A DNA stretch of 64,000 nucleotides from Rhodanobacter thiooxydans (GTDB lineage Bacteria; Pseudomonadota; Gammaproteobacteria; Xanthomonadales; Rhodanobacteraceae). The stretch is from the NCBI RefSeq assembly GCF_021545845.1, contig NZ_CP088923.1:682001-746000 (forward strand), read 5' to 3'. Made by a program: the position numbers and the translations under genes. This document shows positions 37,173 to 48,486 of this stretch, piece after piece (position 1 is the first letter of the stretch; every line of letters starts with the position of its first letter). The notes below the pieces were generated by a model. That model was not told where the DNA came from, searched no databases, and saw only the letters and a program-made list of their open reading frames with translations.

Positions 37173-39029
37173 TCAGAACATGTGCGATGGCGAGTCCTTG
37201 CGTGCGGCCGGCGCCGCGCGCGAGGCGATGAAATCGCCGGTGATCATCTGTGCGTAGCTGGCGCCGGGACCGACCATCGGGTACACGCCGGCGTCCGGGT
37301 CGATCATCACTTCCAGGAACGCCGGGCCGGGGTAGGCGAGGAAGTCGGCGATCATCGGTTCCAGTTCATCCATGCGTTCCAGCCGCTGCGCCCAGCCGAA
37401 GCCGTCGGCCTGCGCGGCAAGCACGAAATCCTTCTTGTGCAGACTCTTGTCCGAGGCGGCGAAGCGGCCCTTGAAATACAGCTTCTGCCACTGCCGCACC
37501 ATGCCGTCGCCGACGTTGTTCAGCACCACCACCTTGATCGGCAGCCCGTAGGTGGTGACGGTTTCCAGCTCGCCGAGGTTCATGCGGATGCTGGCGTCGC
37601 CGTCGATGTCGATCACCAGCTTGTGCGGATGCGCGAACTGCGCGCCGATCGCGGCGGGCAGGCCGAAGCCCATCGTGCCCATCGAGCCGGAGGTGAGCCA
37701 GTGGCGCGGCGTGCGGAAGTCGAAATACTGCGCCGCCCACATCTGGTGCTGGCCGACGCCGGTGCTGACGATGGCACGGCCCTGCGCATGGCGGTTGATC
37801 GCCTCGATCACCGCATACGGCTGGACCAGCGCGCTTGCGCGGTCGTAGTTCATCGCGTGCGCGCGCTTCAGTTCGGCCACGTGCGCATGCCAGGCGGCCA
37901 GCTGCGGTTTCAGGCCGTGCGCGCGGCCGTAGGCGGTGAGCCGTTCCAGCGCGCGTTTCAGCGGGCCGACGTGCTGCCAGTCGACGTGCTTCACCTTGCC
38001 GATCTCGGCCGGGTCGATATCGACCTGCGCGATGAACTTTGCCCGTGGTGCGAACTTGTCCGGCACGCCGGCTACGCGATCGTCGAAGCGCGCGCCCAGC
38101 GCCAGCACGAAGTCGCAATCCTCCACCGCGTAGTTCGCGTAGGCGGTGCCGTGCATGCCGAGCAGGTGCAGCGCCAGCGGGTCGGTGCTGTCGAAGCCGC
38201 CCAGTCCCATCAGGGTGGTGGCGACCGGCAGGCCGAACGCGTCGACGAAGGCGCGCAGCGCGTCCGCGGCCTCCGCCGCGATCACCCCGCCGCCGGCGTA
38301 GATCAGCGGGCGCTGCGCCTGCAGCAGTGCGGCGAAGAACGCGGCGCAGTCGGCGTCGCCGAGCACGGCCTGTTCCACCGCACGCAACCGCGTGCGGTAG
38401 CCGGCCAGCGCCAGCTCGCCGCTCCCGCGCCAGGCCAGGGTGGTGTTCTGCACGTCCTTGGGCACGTCCACCACCACCGGGCCGGGGCGGCCGCTGCGGG
38501 CAAGAGTGAACGCGGTGCGCATGGTCGCTTCCAGCTGCGCCGCGTCGGTGACCAGGAACACGTGCTTGGCGCAGGCGCCCATGATGTTGCTGACCGGCGC
38601 CTCCTGGAACGCGTCGCTGCCGATCGCCGCGGTGCCCACCTGGCCGCAGATCACCACCAGCGGGATCGAGTCGGCCATCGAGTCGCGCACCGGGGTGACC
38701 GTGTTGGTGGCGCCGGGGCCGGAGGTGACGATGACTACGCCGACCTTGCCCGACGCGCGCGCGTAGCCGGCGGCCATGAAGCCGGCGCCCTGCTCGTTGG
38801 CCGGCACCACCAGCGGCATGGATTCGCTGCCATCGGCATGCGGATGTTCCGCGTTGTGGCGGAACACCGCGTCGTACACCGGCAGGATCGCGCCACCGGA
38901 GTAGCCGAACAGCACGCCGACGCCCTCGTCGGCGAGTACCTGCACGATCACCTCGGCGCCGCTCATGCTGTGGCCGGCCAGCGGGTGCCGGTCGGTGGTG
39001 GTTTCGGCTTTCAGTGCGGGTGCATTCAC
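37173..39029 (-). CDS. ilvG: Acetolactate synthase large subunit
   Basis: This ThDP enzyme condenses two pyruvates, or pyruvate with 2-oxobutyrate, at the shared step of Val/Leu and Ile synthesis. The 618-residue product has the catalytic Glu in NEQGAGFMAAGYARASG, a FAD region (GARFDDRVAG) and the ThDP-Mg motif starting GDASIRMNLGELETV. I chose the GTG at 39029: GGGGA lies 8 bases upstream and the N-terminal text VNAPALKAET resembles relatives. An ATG 63 bp further in (MSGAEVIVQ) is the alternative. Repeats fill the gaps on both sides. Confidence 0.95.
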   Translation of the reverse strand: MNAPALKAETTTDRHPLAGHSMSGAEVIVQVLADEGVGVLFGYSGGAILPVYDAVFRHNAEHPHADGSESMPLVVPANEQGAGFMAAGYARASGKVGVVIVTSGPGATNTVTPVRDSMADSIPLVVICGQVGTAAIGSDAFQEAPVSNIMGACAKHVFLVTDAAQLEATMRTAFTLARSGRPGPVVVDVPKDVQNTTLAWRGSGELALAGYRTRLRAVEQAVLGDADCAAFFAALLQAQRPLIYAGGGVIAAEAADALRAFVDAFGLPVATTLMGLGGFDSTDPLALHLLGMHGTAYANYAVEDCDFVLALGARFDDRVAGVPDKFAPRAKFIAQVDIDPAEIGKVKHVDWQHVGPLKRALERLTAYGRAHGLKPQLAAWHAHVAELKRAHAMNYDRASALVQPYAVIEAINRHAQGRAIVSTGVGQHQMWAAQYFDFRTPRHWLTSGSMGTMGFGLPAAIGAQFAHPHKLVIDIDGDASIRMNLGELETVTTYGLPIKVVVLNNVGDGMVRQWQKLYFKGRFAASDKSLHKKDFVLAAQADGFGWAQRLERMDELEPMIADFLAYPGPAFLEVMIDPDAGVYPMVGPGASYAQMITGDFIASRAAPAARKDSPSHMF

Positions 39030-39057
39030 GAGTGGATCCCCAAATGGTGTGTCGTGC

Positions 39058-39176
39058 TCCCTCCCCTGCATCGCAGGGGAGGGCTGGGGTGGGGTTGCTC
39101 TCGATCTTCAAGTCAAAGTCAAAAGCGCAACCCCCTCCCGACCTCCCCCTGTTCCACAGGGGGAGAAGCCAAAGAG
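39058..39176. repeat. Family A repeat, copy 4 (ilvC-ilvG gap)
   Basis: CCTCCCCTGCATCGCAGGGG near 39061-39083 and CTCCCCCTGTTCCACAGGGG near 39145-39167 are hairpins bracketing GCTCTCGATCTTCAAGTC, a module also seen in copies 7 and 8. Confidence 0.85.
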
Positions 39177-39178
39177 CG

Positions 39179-40192
39179 TCAGCCAGCTTTCTTCAGCGGT
39201 GCGGAGGCGGGTGCCGGGTTCGGCTGCAGCCACGGCATCTGCGCCCGCAGCTTCGCGCCGACCACTTCGATCGGATGCTCGAGGTCGGCCTGCTTCAGCC
39301 GCTTGTAGTTCGGCAGGCCGGCCTGGTATTCGGCGATCCAGTTCTTCGCGAAGGTGCCGTCCTGGATGTCGTGAAGTACCTCCTTCATGCGCGCCTTGGT
39401 GCCGGCGTCGACCACCCGCGGGCCGCTGACGTAGTCGCCGTACTGCGCGGTCTCGGAGACGAACTGCAGCATCTTCGCCAGGCCGCCCTCGTAGAACAGG
39501 TCGACGATCAGCTTCAGCTCGTGCATCACCTCGTAGTAGGCGATCTCCGGCTGGTAGCCGGCCTCGACCAGGGTCTCGAAGCCCTTGATCACCAGCTCGC
39601 TGGCGCCGCCGCACAGCACCGCCTGCTCGCCGAAGAGATCCGTCTCGGTCTCTTCCTTGAAGTCGGTCTGGATGATCATCGCGCGGCCGCCGCCGATGCC
39701 GTCGGCGTAGCCTTTCGTCTTCGCCTCGGCCTGGCCACTGACGTCCTGGTGCACCGCCCAGATGCACGGCACGCCGCGGCCACGCTCGTACTCGCTGCGC
39801 ACCAGCGCACCGGGGCCTTTCGGCGCCACCAGGATCACGTCGACGTCGGCGCGCGGCTTGATCTGGCCGAAGTGCACGTTGAAGCCGTGCGCGAACAGCA
39901 ACGCCGCGCCGGGCTTGAGGTTCGGTTCGATCGCTTCCTTGTATAGCGCGGGCTGCACCATGTCGGGGGTGAGCACGGCGACCAGGTCGGCGCCCTTCAC
40001 GGCGTCGGCCGGTTCGGCGACCTTGAAGCCGTCGGCCTTCGCCTTGTGCCAGGTCGGGCCGTTCGGGCGCAGTCCGACCACCACGTCGAGGCCGGAATCG
40101 CGCAGGTTCAGCGCGTGCGCGCGGCCCTGGCTGCCGTAGCCGAGCACGGCAATGCGGGATGAAGCGAGGGGGTTGGAAGTTTGCGGGCTCAC
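39179..40192 (-). CDS. ilvC: Ketol-acid reductoisomerase
   Basis: IlvC isomerises and reduces acetolactate or acetohydroxybutyrate with NADPH. The 337-residue product is the short class I form, not the 491-residue E. coli form. The Rossmann motif is [17 protein letters not shown], and the C-terminal knotted domain has [17 protein letters not shown] and [15 protein letters not shown] with acidic Mg ligands. The start is a GTG with AGGAG 7 bases upstream. The gene lies between ilvD and ilvG with repeats in both gaps. Confidence 0.96.
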   Translation of the reverse strand: MSPQTSNPLASSRIAVLGYGSQGRAHALNLRDSGLDVVVGLRPNGPTWHKAKADGFKVAEPADAVKGADLVAVLTPDMVQPALYKEAIEPNLKPGAALLFAHGFNVHFGQIKPRADVDVILVAPKGPGALVRSEYERGRGVPCIWAVHQDVSGQAEAKTKGYADGIGGGRAMIIQTDFKEETETDLFGEQAVLCGGASELVIKGFETLVEAGYQPEIAYYEVMHELKLIVDLFYEGGLAKMLQFVSETAQYGDYVSGPRVVDAGTKARMKEVLHDIQDGTFAKNWIAEYQAGLPNYKRLKQADLEHPIEVVGAKLRAQMPWLQPNPAPASAPLKKAG

Positions 40193-40207
40193 GTGGTGTC
40201 TCCTGAT

Positions 40208-40330
40208 TGAGCCCCTCTCCCGTCGGGAGAGGGGTTGGGGTGAGGGTTCGGTTGTCGATGGAGGCTGCGGCGGTGCCGTACCCTCATCCGGCCCTTCGGG
40301 CCACCTTCTCCCGTTGGGAGAAGGGCGTTT
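40208..40330. repeat. Family A repeat, copy 5 (ilvD-ilvC gap and ilvD 3' end)
   Basis: CCCCTCTCCCGTCGGGAGAG at about 40210-40231 and TTCTCCCGTTGGGAGAAGGG at about 40306-40325 are hairpins. The second overlaps the ilvD coding end and supplies its last 17 or so codons and stop. Confidence 0.85.
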
Positions 40331-42005
40331 CCTGTGCAGTTGTGGTGAGTGAGGTGGTGGCGCCATCGGAGGCCGAGCCCACCAGCAGGGCGAACTTGGC
40401 CAGTACGCCGCGGCTGACTTTCGGTGCGGGCGGCTGCCACGTCGCACGGCGCGCGGCCAGGTCGGCATCGGTGGCGATCTCGCGCGTGCGCGCGTCGATG
40501 CGGATGCGGTCGCCGTCGGCGAGCAGCGCGATCGGGCCGCCACGCGCCGCTTCCGGCGCGATGTGGCCGACCATGAAGCCGTGGGTGGCGCCGCTGAAGC
40601 GGCCGTCGGTGATCAGCGCCACGTCGTCGCCGAGGCCGCGGCCGATCAGTGCGGCGGTGACGCCGAGCATCTCGCGCATGCCGGGTCCGCCGGCTGGGCC
40701 TTCGTTGCGGATCACCACCACGTCGCCCTTCGCGATGCGGCCTTCCTGCACGGCGGCGAAGGCGGCTTCCTCGCTCTCGAACACGCGTGCGCTGCCCTCG
40801 AAGTGGGTGCCACCGTGGCCGGCCGAGTGCTTGCCGGGGATCTTCAGGATGCAGCCGTCCGGCGCCAGGTTGCCGTACAGGATGGAATAGCCGCCGTGCG
40901 GCTTCAGCGGTGCGCTCACCGGCGCGATCACCGGCTGGTCGGCGAAGCGCGGCGCGGCGGCGGCTTCCGCGAACAGGCTGCGGCCGGTGACGGTGGCTGC
41001 GTCGATCAGCATGCCGGCTTCGATCAGTTCCTGCGCCACGCGCGCGGCGCCGCCGGCGTCGAACATCTCCACCGCGGTGTAGCGGCCGGAGGGCAGCAGA
41101 TCGGCGATCACCGGGGTGGCCTCGGTGGCCGGCTGGAAATCCTCCAGCGACCACTCGGCGCCAGCCTCGCGCGCGATCGCCAGGGTGTGCAGCACCGCAT
41201 TGGTGGAGCCGGCGGTGGCCGCCACCATGCGCGCGACGTTGGCCAGCGAGTCGCGGTTGATCAGCGCGCGCGGCGTGCGGCCGGTGCGCAGGCAGTCCAT
41301 CACCAGCTCGCCGCAGCGGCGTGCGGCGGCGCGCTTGTCGGGATGGGTGGCGGGGATGTCGTTGAGGCCCATCGGCGACAGCCCCAGCGTGGTCAGCACC
41401 ATCGCCATGGTGTTGGCGGTGAACTGGCCGCCGCAGGCGCCGGCGCCGCCGCAGGCGTCGCATTCCACCTGGCGCAGCTCGGTGTCGTCGATCCTGCCCG
41501 CGCCATGCGCGCCCACCGCCTCGAACACCTGCTGGATGGTGATCGGCCGGTTCTTGTGCAGGCCATGCGCAATGGTGCCGCCGTACAGCGCCACCGCCGG
41601 GATGTCCAGCCGCGCCATCGCCATCGCGGCGGCGGGGATGGTCTTGTCGCAGCCGCACAGCACCACCATCGCGTCGCACAGATGGCCTTCCACCGCCGCC
41701 TCGATCGAGTCGGTGATCACCTCGCGGCTGACCAGCGAATAGCGCATGCCCGGCGTGCCCATGGCGATGCCGTCGGTGACCGCGATGGTGTTGAACTCCA
41801 CCGGCGTGCCGCCGGCAGCGCGCACGCCTTCCATCGCCGCCTGTGCGAGATCGCGCAGGTTCAAGTTGCACGGCGAGACGTCCGACCAGGTGTGCACCAC
41901 CGCCACCAGCGGCTTCTTTAGCGCGGCATCGTCCAGGCCGGTGGCGCGCAGCATGGCGCGGGCGGGGGCGCGGTCGGGGCCGCTCTTGATCAGGTCACTG
42001 CGCAT
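40284..42005 (-). CDS. ilvD: Dihydroxy-acid dehydratase
   Basis: IlvD dehydrates dihydroxy acids to 2-oxoisovalerate and 2-oxo-3-methylvalerate using an Fe-S cluster. The 573-residue protein contains [10 protein letters not shown] and [13 protein letters not shown], with the cluster cysteines, and [14 protein letters not shown]. The true domain ends near [10 protein letters not shown]. The final residues [16 protein letters not shown] are translated family A repeat, so the repeat provides the stop codon. The ATG is at 42005, and the 261-bp gap to leuB holds another repeat and a long inverted repeat. Confidence 0.96.
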   Translation of the reverse strand: MRSDLIKSGPDRAPARAMLRATGLDDAALKKPLVAVVHTWSDVSPCNLNLRDLAQAAMEGVRAAGGTPVEFNTIAVTDGIAMGTPGMRYSLVSREVITDSIEAAVEGHLCDAMVVLCGCDKTIPAAAMAMARLDIPAVALYGGTIAHGLHKNRPITIQQVFEAVGAHGAGRIDDTELRQVECDACGGAGACGGQFTANTMAMVLTTLGLSPMGLNDIPATHPDKRAAARRCGELVMDCLRTGRTPRALINRDSLANVARMVAATAGSTNAVLHTLAIAREAGAEWSLEDFQPATEATPVIADLLPSGRYTAVEMFDAGGAARVAQELIEAGMLIDAATVTGRSLFAEAAAAPRFADQPVIAPVSAPLKPHGGYSILYGNLAPDGCILKIPGKHSAGHGGTHFEGSARVFESEEAAFAAVQEGRIAKGDVVVIRNEGPAGGPGMREMLGVTAALIGRGLGDDVALITDGRFSGATHGFMVGHIAPEAARGGPIALLADGDRIRIDARTREIATDADLAARRATWQPPAPKVSRGVLAKFALLVGSASDGATTSLTTTAQETPFSQREKVARRAG

Positions 42006-42039
42006 GAAGAAAGCTCCGGAGGACAGCCGTTTGCGTTTG

Positions 42040-42090
42040 CCGCCTCTCCCCCTTGGGGAGAGGATTGAGGTGAGGGGCGGGTGCTCCCCA
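42040..42090. repeat. Family A repeat, copy 6 (leuB-ilvD gap)
   Basis: CCTCTCCCCCTTGGGGAGAG at about 42043-42063 is followed by GAGGTGAGGGGCGGG, the family hallmark. Confidence 0.8.
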
Positions 42091-42119
42091 TGAAGCCGGT
42101 CGAAAGCGAATAAGAAAGC

Positions 42120-42213
42120 GCCCCCTGCGCGCGAGGGAGGTCGACGGGACGGCCAGGGAGTCGGCGCCATCGCGGCGTGCAGGAACCGTCCGCGCCGCAT
42201 GCGCGCAGGGGGC
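42120..42213. repeat. 13-bp inverted repeat in the leuB-ilvD gap
   Basis: GCCCCCTGCGCGC (42120-42132) and GCGCGCAGGGGGC (42201-42213) are perfect inverted arms 68 bp apart. In the operon mRNA they could close a long stem around the intervening segment. The purpose is unknown. Confidence 0.55.
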
Positions 42214-42266
42214 AGCAGAAAACGCGGACACGTCCGTGTGGCCGCTGGGGAAACCGGGTAAGGGCA

Positions 42267-43364
42267 TCAGCCGCATGCGCGCGCTCCGGCGAAGAACGCG
42301 GCGGCGGTGTCGGCGTGGTCGTCGATCGCGGCGATCACCGCGTCGCGCACCTCGTCGGTGCCGGCATCGCCGCCGATGTCGCGGCTATGCGGGCCGTGGC
42401 GCAACACCTGCTCCACTGCCGACTCCACCGCAATCGCCTCGGCCTCCAGGCCCAGCGAGTGGCGCAGCAGCAGCGCGGCGGAGAGGATCGCGCCAACCGG
42501 GTTGGCCACGCCTTGCCCGGCGATGTCCGGCGCCGAGCCGTGGATCGGCTCGTACAGGCCGCGCCGGCCTTCGCCCAGCGAGGCCGACGGCAGCAGGCCG
42601 AGCGAGCCAGCCAGCGCGGCGGCTTCGTCGGTGAGGATGTCGCCGAACAGGTTCTCGGTGACCACCACGTCGTAGCGGTTCGGGCGGGTCAGCAGCAGCA
42701 TCGCCATTGAGTCGACCAGCTGGTGCTCGACCTTCACGTCGGGGTAGTCGGCGGCGACGCGTTGCACCGTGCTGCGCCATAGCCGCGAGGTCTCCAGCAC
42801 GTTGGCCTTGTCCACCGAGGTGAGCTGCCGGCGGCGTGCGCGCGCCAGCTCGAACGCGCGGCGCACCACGCGCTCGATCTCGGTCACGGTGTACCTGCAC
42901 TCGTCGGTGGCGGCGTTGGCCGTGCGCGTGCGCGCGCCGAAGTACATGCCGCCGGTGAGCTCGCGCACGAACAGTACGTCGACGTGCTTCAGCTTGTCGT
43001 TCTTCAGCGGCGACAGGTTGGCCAGCGTCGGGTGTACCTGCAGCGGGCGCAGGTTGGCGTACACGCCGAGTGCGGCACGCAAGGCCAGCAGGCCCTGCTC
43101 GGGCCGCACCGGTGCGTTCGGATCGGACCATTTCGGCCCGCCCACAGCGCCGAGCAGCACCGCATCGGCGGACTGGCACGCCGCCAGCGTGGCGGCCGGC
43201 AGCGGTTCGCCGGTGGCGTCGATCGCGCTGCCGCCGATCAGCTGCTCCTCGAACGCGAACACGTGCTGGTAGCGCGCTGCCACGGTTTTCAACACGGCCA
43301 CCGCGGCAGCGGTGACCTCGGGGCCGACGCCATCGCCGGGCAGGGTGACGATACGGGCTTTCAT
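42267..43364 (-). CDS. leuB: 3-isopropylmalate dehydrogenase
   Basis: LeuB oxidises and decarboxylates 3-isopropylmalate with NAD in leucine synthesis. The 365-residue protein matches E. coli (363). It has [15 protein letters not shown] at residues 8-22, the substrate Arg region ([11 protein letters not shown]), [10 protein letters not shown] and the cofactor site [16 protein letters not shown]. The ATG overlaps the leuD stop (ATGA), so the two are coupled. Confidence 0.97.
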   Translation of the reverse strand: MKARIVTLPGDGVGPEVTAAAVAVLKTVAARYQHVFAFEEQLIGGSAIDATGEPLPAATLAACQSADAVLLGAVGGPKWSDPNAPVRPEQGLLALRAALGVYANLRPLQVHPTLANLSPLKNDKLKHVDVLFVRELTGGMYFGARTRTANAATDECRYTVTEIERVVRRAFELARARRRQLTSVDKANVLETSRLWRSTVQRVAADYPDVKVEHQLVDSMAMLLLTRPNRYDVVVTENLFGDILTDEAAALAGSLGLLPSASLGEGRRGLYEPIHGSAPDIAGQGVANPVGAILSAALLLRHSLGLEAEAIAVESAVEQVLRHGPHSRDIGGDAGTDEVRDAVIAAIDDHADTAAAFFAGARACG

Positions 43365-44005
43365 GCGGTTACTCCGTTCGATCGAAGCGGGTTTTGTTGA
43401 TGAGTGCGGCCATGAATGGCCGCTTCTTGACGTTCGCGTTCACGGACGAACGCATCAATTTGGTCACGGTGCTGCAGCAGGTAGCCGAGCTGGTCGACGC
43501 CGTTGAGCAGGCAGTGCCGTGCGAACGGTTCCAGCCGGAACGGGATGCGGCCGCCGTCTGGCAGCGCGATGTACTGCTCGCGCACATCGATCGCCAGCTC
43601 GATGCCCGGGTGCCTGAGCAGCCAGCGGTGTTCCAGTTCGTCGATGACGATTGCCAGCAGGCCGTTCTTCAGCGCGTTGCCGCGGAAGATGTCCGCGATC
43701 TCGCTGCACAGCACGGCGTGGATGCCGTAGTCCAACAGTGCCCACGGCGCGTGCTCGCGCGAGGAGCCGCAACCGAAGTTGCGCCCGGCGACGAGGATCG
43801 AGCAGCCGCGCGCTTCCGGCCGGTTCAGCGGGAAGGCGGGGTTGTCGCTGCCGTCGGCCTGGTAGCGCCAGTCGTTGAAGCACAGCTTGCCCAAACCCTC
43901 GCGCGTGGTCGTGGTGAGGAAGCGCGCCGGGATGATGCGGTCGGTGTCGATGTTCTCGTCGGCCAGCACGGCGGTGCGGGAGTGGAGGCGGGTGACGGGT
44001 TTCAT
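43361..44005 (-). CDS. leuD: 3-isopropylmalate dehydratase small subunit
   Basis: LeuD forms isopropylmalate isomerase with LeuC. The 214-residue product includes [12 protein letters not shown] near residue 20 and [17 protein letters not shown] near residue 73, which are active-site loops of the swivel domain. E. coli LeuD has 201 residues. The last 20 or so ([20 protein letters not shown]) include translated palindromic repeat family B (43395-43438). Its stop overlaps leuB. The 157-bp gap to leuC is largely repeat. Confidence 0.96.
   Translation of the reverse strand: MKPVTRLHSRTAVLADENIDTDRIIPARFLTTTTREGLGKLCFNDWRYQADGSDNPAFPLNRPEARGCSILVAGRNFGCGSSREHAPWALLDYGIHAVLCSEIADIFRGNALKNGLLAIVIDELEHRWLLRHPGIELAIDVREQYIALPDGGRIPFRLEPFARHCLLNGVDQLGYLLQHRDQIDAFVRERERQEAAIHGRTHQQNPLRSNGVTA
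43395..43438. repeat. Short palindromic repeat, family B, copy 1 (leuD 3' end)
   Basis: The core GCGGCCAT-GA-ATGGCCGC (43406-43423) has perfect 8-bp arms and is flanked by TTGTTGATGAG and TTCTTGACGTTCGCG. It lies inside the leuD reading frame and encodes HGRTHQQ-type tail residues. Confidence 0.7.
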
Positions 44006-44031
44006 GCGGGTTTCCTCGTGGCGGCTTCTGC

Positions 44032-44130
44032 TCCTCCCCCTGCGTGCAGGGGGAGGCGGTGAGGGGGTAACGCTTTTGACCTCAAGATCAAGAGCGAACC
44101 CCACCCCAGCCCTCCCCTGCGGAGCAGGGG
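44032..44130. repeat. Family A repeat, copy 7 (leuC-leuD gap)
   Basis: CTCCCCCTGCGTGCAGGGGG at about 44034-44056 and CCCTCCCCTGCGGAGCAGGG near 44109-44131 bracket TTTTGACCTCAAGATCAAGA, related to the middle module of copies 4 and 8. Confidence 0.85.
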
Positions 44131-44162
44131 AGGGAGACAAGCGGAGCGGGTCGTATCCATGC

Positions 44163-45575
44163 TCATGCCGCCACCTCCACCAGGTACTCGCGCGGGTCGG
44201 CGATGCGCCCGGCGACGGCGCTCGCGGCGGCGGTGGCCGGGCTGGCCAGCACGGTGCGCGCGCCCTTGCCCTGGCGGCCCTCGAAGTTGCGGTTGGACGT
44301 GCTCACCACCAGCTGGCCCGGCTGGGCCAGGTCGCCGTTCATCGCGATGCACATCGAGCAGCCGGGCACGCGCCACTCGGCGCCGGCGGCGGTGAACACG
44401 TGGTGCAGGCCTTCGCGCTCGGCGTCGCGGCGCACCGACTCGGAGCCGGGCACCACCAGCATGCGCACGCCACTGGCAATGTGCCGGCCGTGCAGCACGC
44501 GCGCCGCTTCGCGCAGGTCGGACAGGCGCGAGTTGGTGCAGCTGCCGACGAACACCACGTCCACCGGCGTGCCCTGCATCGGCTGGCCGGGCTTGCTCTG
44601 CATGTAGTCGAGTGCGCGGCGCTCCTGCGCATTGGTGGCGGCCGGCACCGGCGCGTCCATGGCGATCGCCATGCCCGGATGGGTGCCGTAGGTGACAGTC
44701 GGCTTCACCGCGCTGGCGTCGATGCGCACCTCGCGGTCGTAGTGCGCGCCGTCGTCGCTCTTCAGCGTGCGCCACTGCGCCACCGCCGCGTCCCACGCCG
44801 CGCCCTGCGGCACGCGCAGGCGACCCTGCAGCCATTCGAACGTGGTCTCGTCCGGCGCGATCAGCCCGGCGCGGGCGCCGGCCTCGATCGACATGTTGCA
44901 GACGGTCATGCGCTCGTCCATCGACAGCGCCTCGATCGCCGCGCCGCGGTACTCCAGCACGTGGCCGGTGCCGCCATCGACGCCGATGCTGCCGATGATG
45001 TGCAGGATCAGGTCCTTCGCGCCGACGCCGGCGGGCAATTGGCCGTCCACATGGATCGCCATGGTCTTCGGCCGGCGCTGCAGCAGGCACTGCGTGGCCA
45101 TCACGTGGCCGACCTCGGTGGTGCCGATGCCGAACGCCAGCGCACCGAACGCACCGTGGGTGGAGGTGTGGCTGTCGCCGCAGACGATGGTCATGCCCGG
45201 CTGCGTGGCGCCCAGCTCGGGGCCGATCACGTGCACGATGCCGCGCTCGGCGCTGTCCCAGCCGTGCAGCTCGACGCCGAATTCACGGCAGTTGCGTTCC
45301 AGCTGCGCGACCTGCGCCTGCGCCTCGGCGTTCGCGTAGGGACGGCTGCCGTCGGCGTTCGCGGGCAGGGTCGGCGTGGAATGGTCCAGCGTGGCCAGCA
45401 TGCGATCCGGCCGGCGCAGCTTCAACCCGCGCTCGCGCAGCTCGCTGAACGCCTGCGGCGAGGTGACCTCGTGCACCAGGTGCAGGTCGACGTAGAGGAT
45501 CGCCGGCGTGTCGGCAGTCTCGGCGGCGACCACGTGGGCGTCCCAGATTTTCTCGAAGAGCGTCCGCGCACTCAT
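44163..45575 (-). CDS. leuC: 3-isopropylmalate dehydratase large subunit
   Basis: LeuC carries the 4Fe-4S cluster of isopropylmalate isomerase in leucine synthesis. The 470-residue protein matches E. coli (466). The cluster cysteines are in [10 protein letters not shown] near residue 346 and [12 protein letters not shown] near residue 407; [20 protein letters not shown] is the aconitase signature. The ATG overlaps the ilvE stop by ATGA. Confidence 0.97.
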   Translation of the reverse strand: MSARTLFEKIWDAHVVAAETADTPAILYVDLHLVHEVTSPQAFSELRERGLKLRRPDRMLATLDHSTPTLPANADGSRPYANAEAQAQVAQLERNCREFGVELHGWDSAERGIVHVIGPELGATQPGMTIVCGDSHTSTHGAFGALAFGIGTTEVGHVMATQCLLQRRPKTMAIHVDGQLPAGVGAKDLILHIIGSIGVDGGTGHVLEYRGAAIEALSMDERMTVCNMSIEAGARAGLIAPDETTFEWLQGRLRVPQGAAWDAAVAQWRTLKSDDGAHYDREVRIDASAVKPTVTYGTHPGMAIAMDAPVPAATNAQERRALDYMQSKPGQPMQGTPVDVVFVGSCTNSRLSDLREAARVLHGRHIASGVRMLVVPGSESVRRDAEREGLHHVFTAAGAEWRVPGCSMCIAMNGDLAQPGQLVVSTSNRNFEGRQGKGARTVLASPATAAASAVAGRIADPREYLVEVAA

Positions 45576-46569
45576 GCCGATGCCTCCATGGGGGCAGGCT
45601 GTTGATGAGGAGTCCGGCCATGGATGGCCGGTTCTTGATCTTCGCGGTCAGGGATGACCGCACTGACCATGGCCAACCAGCCGTAGCGATCCTCGGTACG
45701 CCCGTCGAACAGGCCGAAGAACGCCTGCCGCAGCTGTTGCGTGATCGGGCCGGGCGCACCCTTGCCGATCGCCTTGCGGTCGACCGAGCGCACCGGGGTG
45801 ATTTCGGCGGCGGTGCCGGTCATGAACACCTCGTCGGCCGAGTACAGCGCCTCGCGCGGCAGCTCGCGTTCTTCCACCGCGATGCCGAGGTCGGCGGCCA
45901 GCGCGAGCACGCTGTCGCGGGTGATCCCGGCCAGGATGCCGGCGCTGGACGGCGGCGTGAGCAGCTTGCCGCGCTTGACCAGGAAGACGTTCTCGCCGGC
46001 GCCTTCGCTGAGCAGGCCGCCGTGGCCCAGCGCGATGCCTTCGTCGTAGCCGTTGCGGCGCGCCTCCAGCCCGATCAGCTGGCTCGAAAGGTAATTGCCG
46101 CCGGCCTTGGCCCAGCTCGGGATGGTGTTCGGCGCGGGGCGGTGCCACGACGACACGCACACGTCGGCGCCGCGTTCGGCCGCCTCGCCCAGGTACGCGC
46201 CCCAGGCCATCGCCATCAGCGCCACCTCGACCGGCGCGCCGTCCTTCGCCAGCACGCCCAGGCCACCGGCGCCGCGGAACACGATCGGCCGCACGTAGGC
46301 TGACGGCATCGCGTTGGCGCGGATCAGCTCCAGGCAGGCGGCGTTGATCTCGTCCTCGCTGTAGCCCACGTCGATCTCGTAGACGCGGGCCGACTCGAAC
46401 AGGCGGCGGGTGTGGTCGGCAAGGCGGAAGTAGGCCGGACCGCGCGGCGTGGCGTAGACGCGCTCGCCCTCGAACACGGAGGAGCCGTAGTGCAGCGCGT
46501 GCGTGCTGACGTGGACGTTGGCCTCGGCCCACGGCTTGATGCGGCCGTTGTGCCAGACGAATGGGGTGT

Positions 46570-46573
<4 letters not shown>
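45572..46573 (-). CDS. ilvE: Branched-chain amino acid aminotransferase
   Basis: IlvE performs the last transamination to Ile, Leu and Val. This 333-residue fold-type IV PLP enzyme begins [20 protein letters not shown] and has [12 protein letters not shown] near residue 26, the PLP lysine in [12 protein letters not shown] near residue 163, and [11 protein letters not shown]. coli IlvE has 309 residues. The extra tail (ending [18 protein letters not shown]) is translated family B palindrome. Start and stop overlap leuA and leuC by ATGA, giving tight coupling. Confidence 0.96.
45601..45661. repeat. Family B palindromic repeat, copy 2 (ilvE 3' end)
   Basis: CCGGCCAT-GG-ATGGCCGG (45614-45631) has perfect 8-bp arms in GTTGATGAG ... 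TCTTGATCTTCGCGG context. A second palindrome, GCGGTCA-GGGA-TGACCGC (45644-45661), follows. Both lie within the ilvE reading frame. Confidence 0.7.
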
Positions 46574-48201
<1,628 letters not shown>

Positions 48202-48233
48202 CATGGCTCCGCTGTGGGCGGCGCCGAAGGCAC

Positions 48234-48268
48234 AAAAAAACCCCGCATCCGTCACCGGGTGCGGGGTT
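48234..48268 (-). terminator. Attenuator terminator upstream of leuA
   Basis: On the minus strand AACCCCGCA ... TGCGGGGTT forms a 9-bp stem with a further inner CCG/CGG pairing, followed by seven T. It lies between the leader peptide stop and leuA. GGTGCGGG in the last leader codons (48317-48324) is exactly complementary to CCCGCACC in the 5' arm (48258-48265), so an alternative antiterminator can form. Confidence 0.9.
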
Positions 48269-48312
48269 CTTCGGGTGTTTTCAGGCTTTTCTAGCTACCT
48301 GGACACTTGCCC

Positions 48313-48450
48313 TCAGCCCGCACCTCCGTTGGTAATAAGGAGTACGAGTACAAGGGTAATAATGAGCGTGCCGCGAAGCCGCAGCAGGCCGGCGCCCGTC
48401 GCGGGACGGGTCATTTCGGCGGTGCGGCGGTGGCTGTTGCGCTGCGGCAT
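48313..48450 (-). CDS. Leader peptide of the leu-ilv operon (attenuation)
   Basis: This 45-residue reading frame ends with LIITLVLVLLITNGGAG. Eleven consecutive codons at 48334-48366 hold five Leu, three Ile and two Val, several in AT-ending forms (ATT, GTA, CTT) that are rare in this GC-rich genome. A terminator and complementary antiterminator segment follow, as in E. coli ilv/leu attenuation. The ATG lies exactly 7 nt after the -10 box TAGGGT, so the mRNA may begin at the start codon; a second in-frame ATG at 48414 would give a 33-residue peptide. Stalling at scarce Ile/Leu/Val-tRNA should allow read-through into leuA. Confidence 0.85.
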   Translation of the reverse strand: MPQRNSHRRTAEMTRPATGAGLLRLRGTLIITLVLVLLITNGGAG

Positions 48451-48457
48451 GTAGTCG

Positions 48458-48486
48458 ACCCTACGGCAGCCGGTCGTGGGTGTCAA
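48458..48486 (-). promoter_or_regulatory. Promoter of the leu-ilv operon
   Basis: On the minus strand TTGACA (48481-48486), a 17-bp spacer and TAGGGT (48458-48463) form the promoter; the -35 is perfect. The stretch just upstream, GAAAAATTTTCATGAGAAAA, is AT-rich like an UP element. The predicted start coincides with the leader ATG. Confidence 0.75.
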
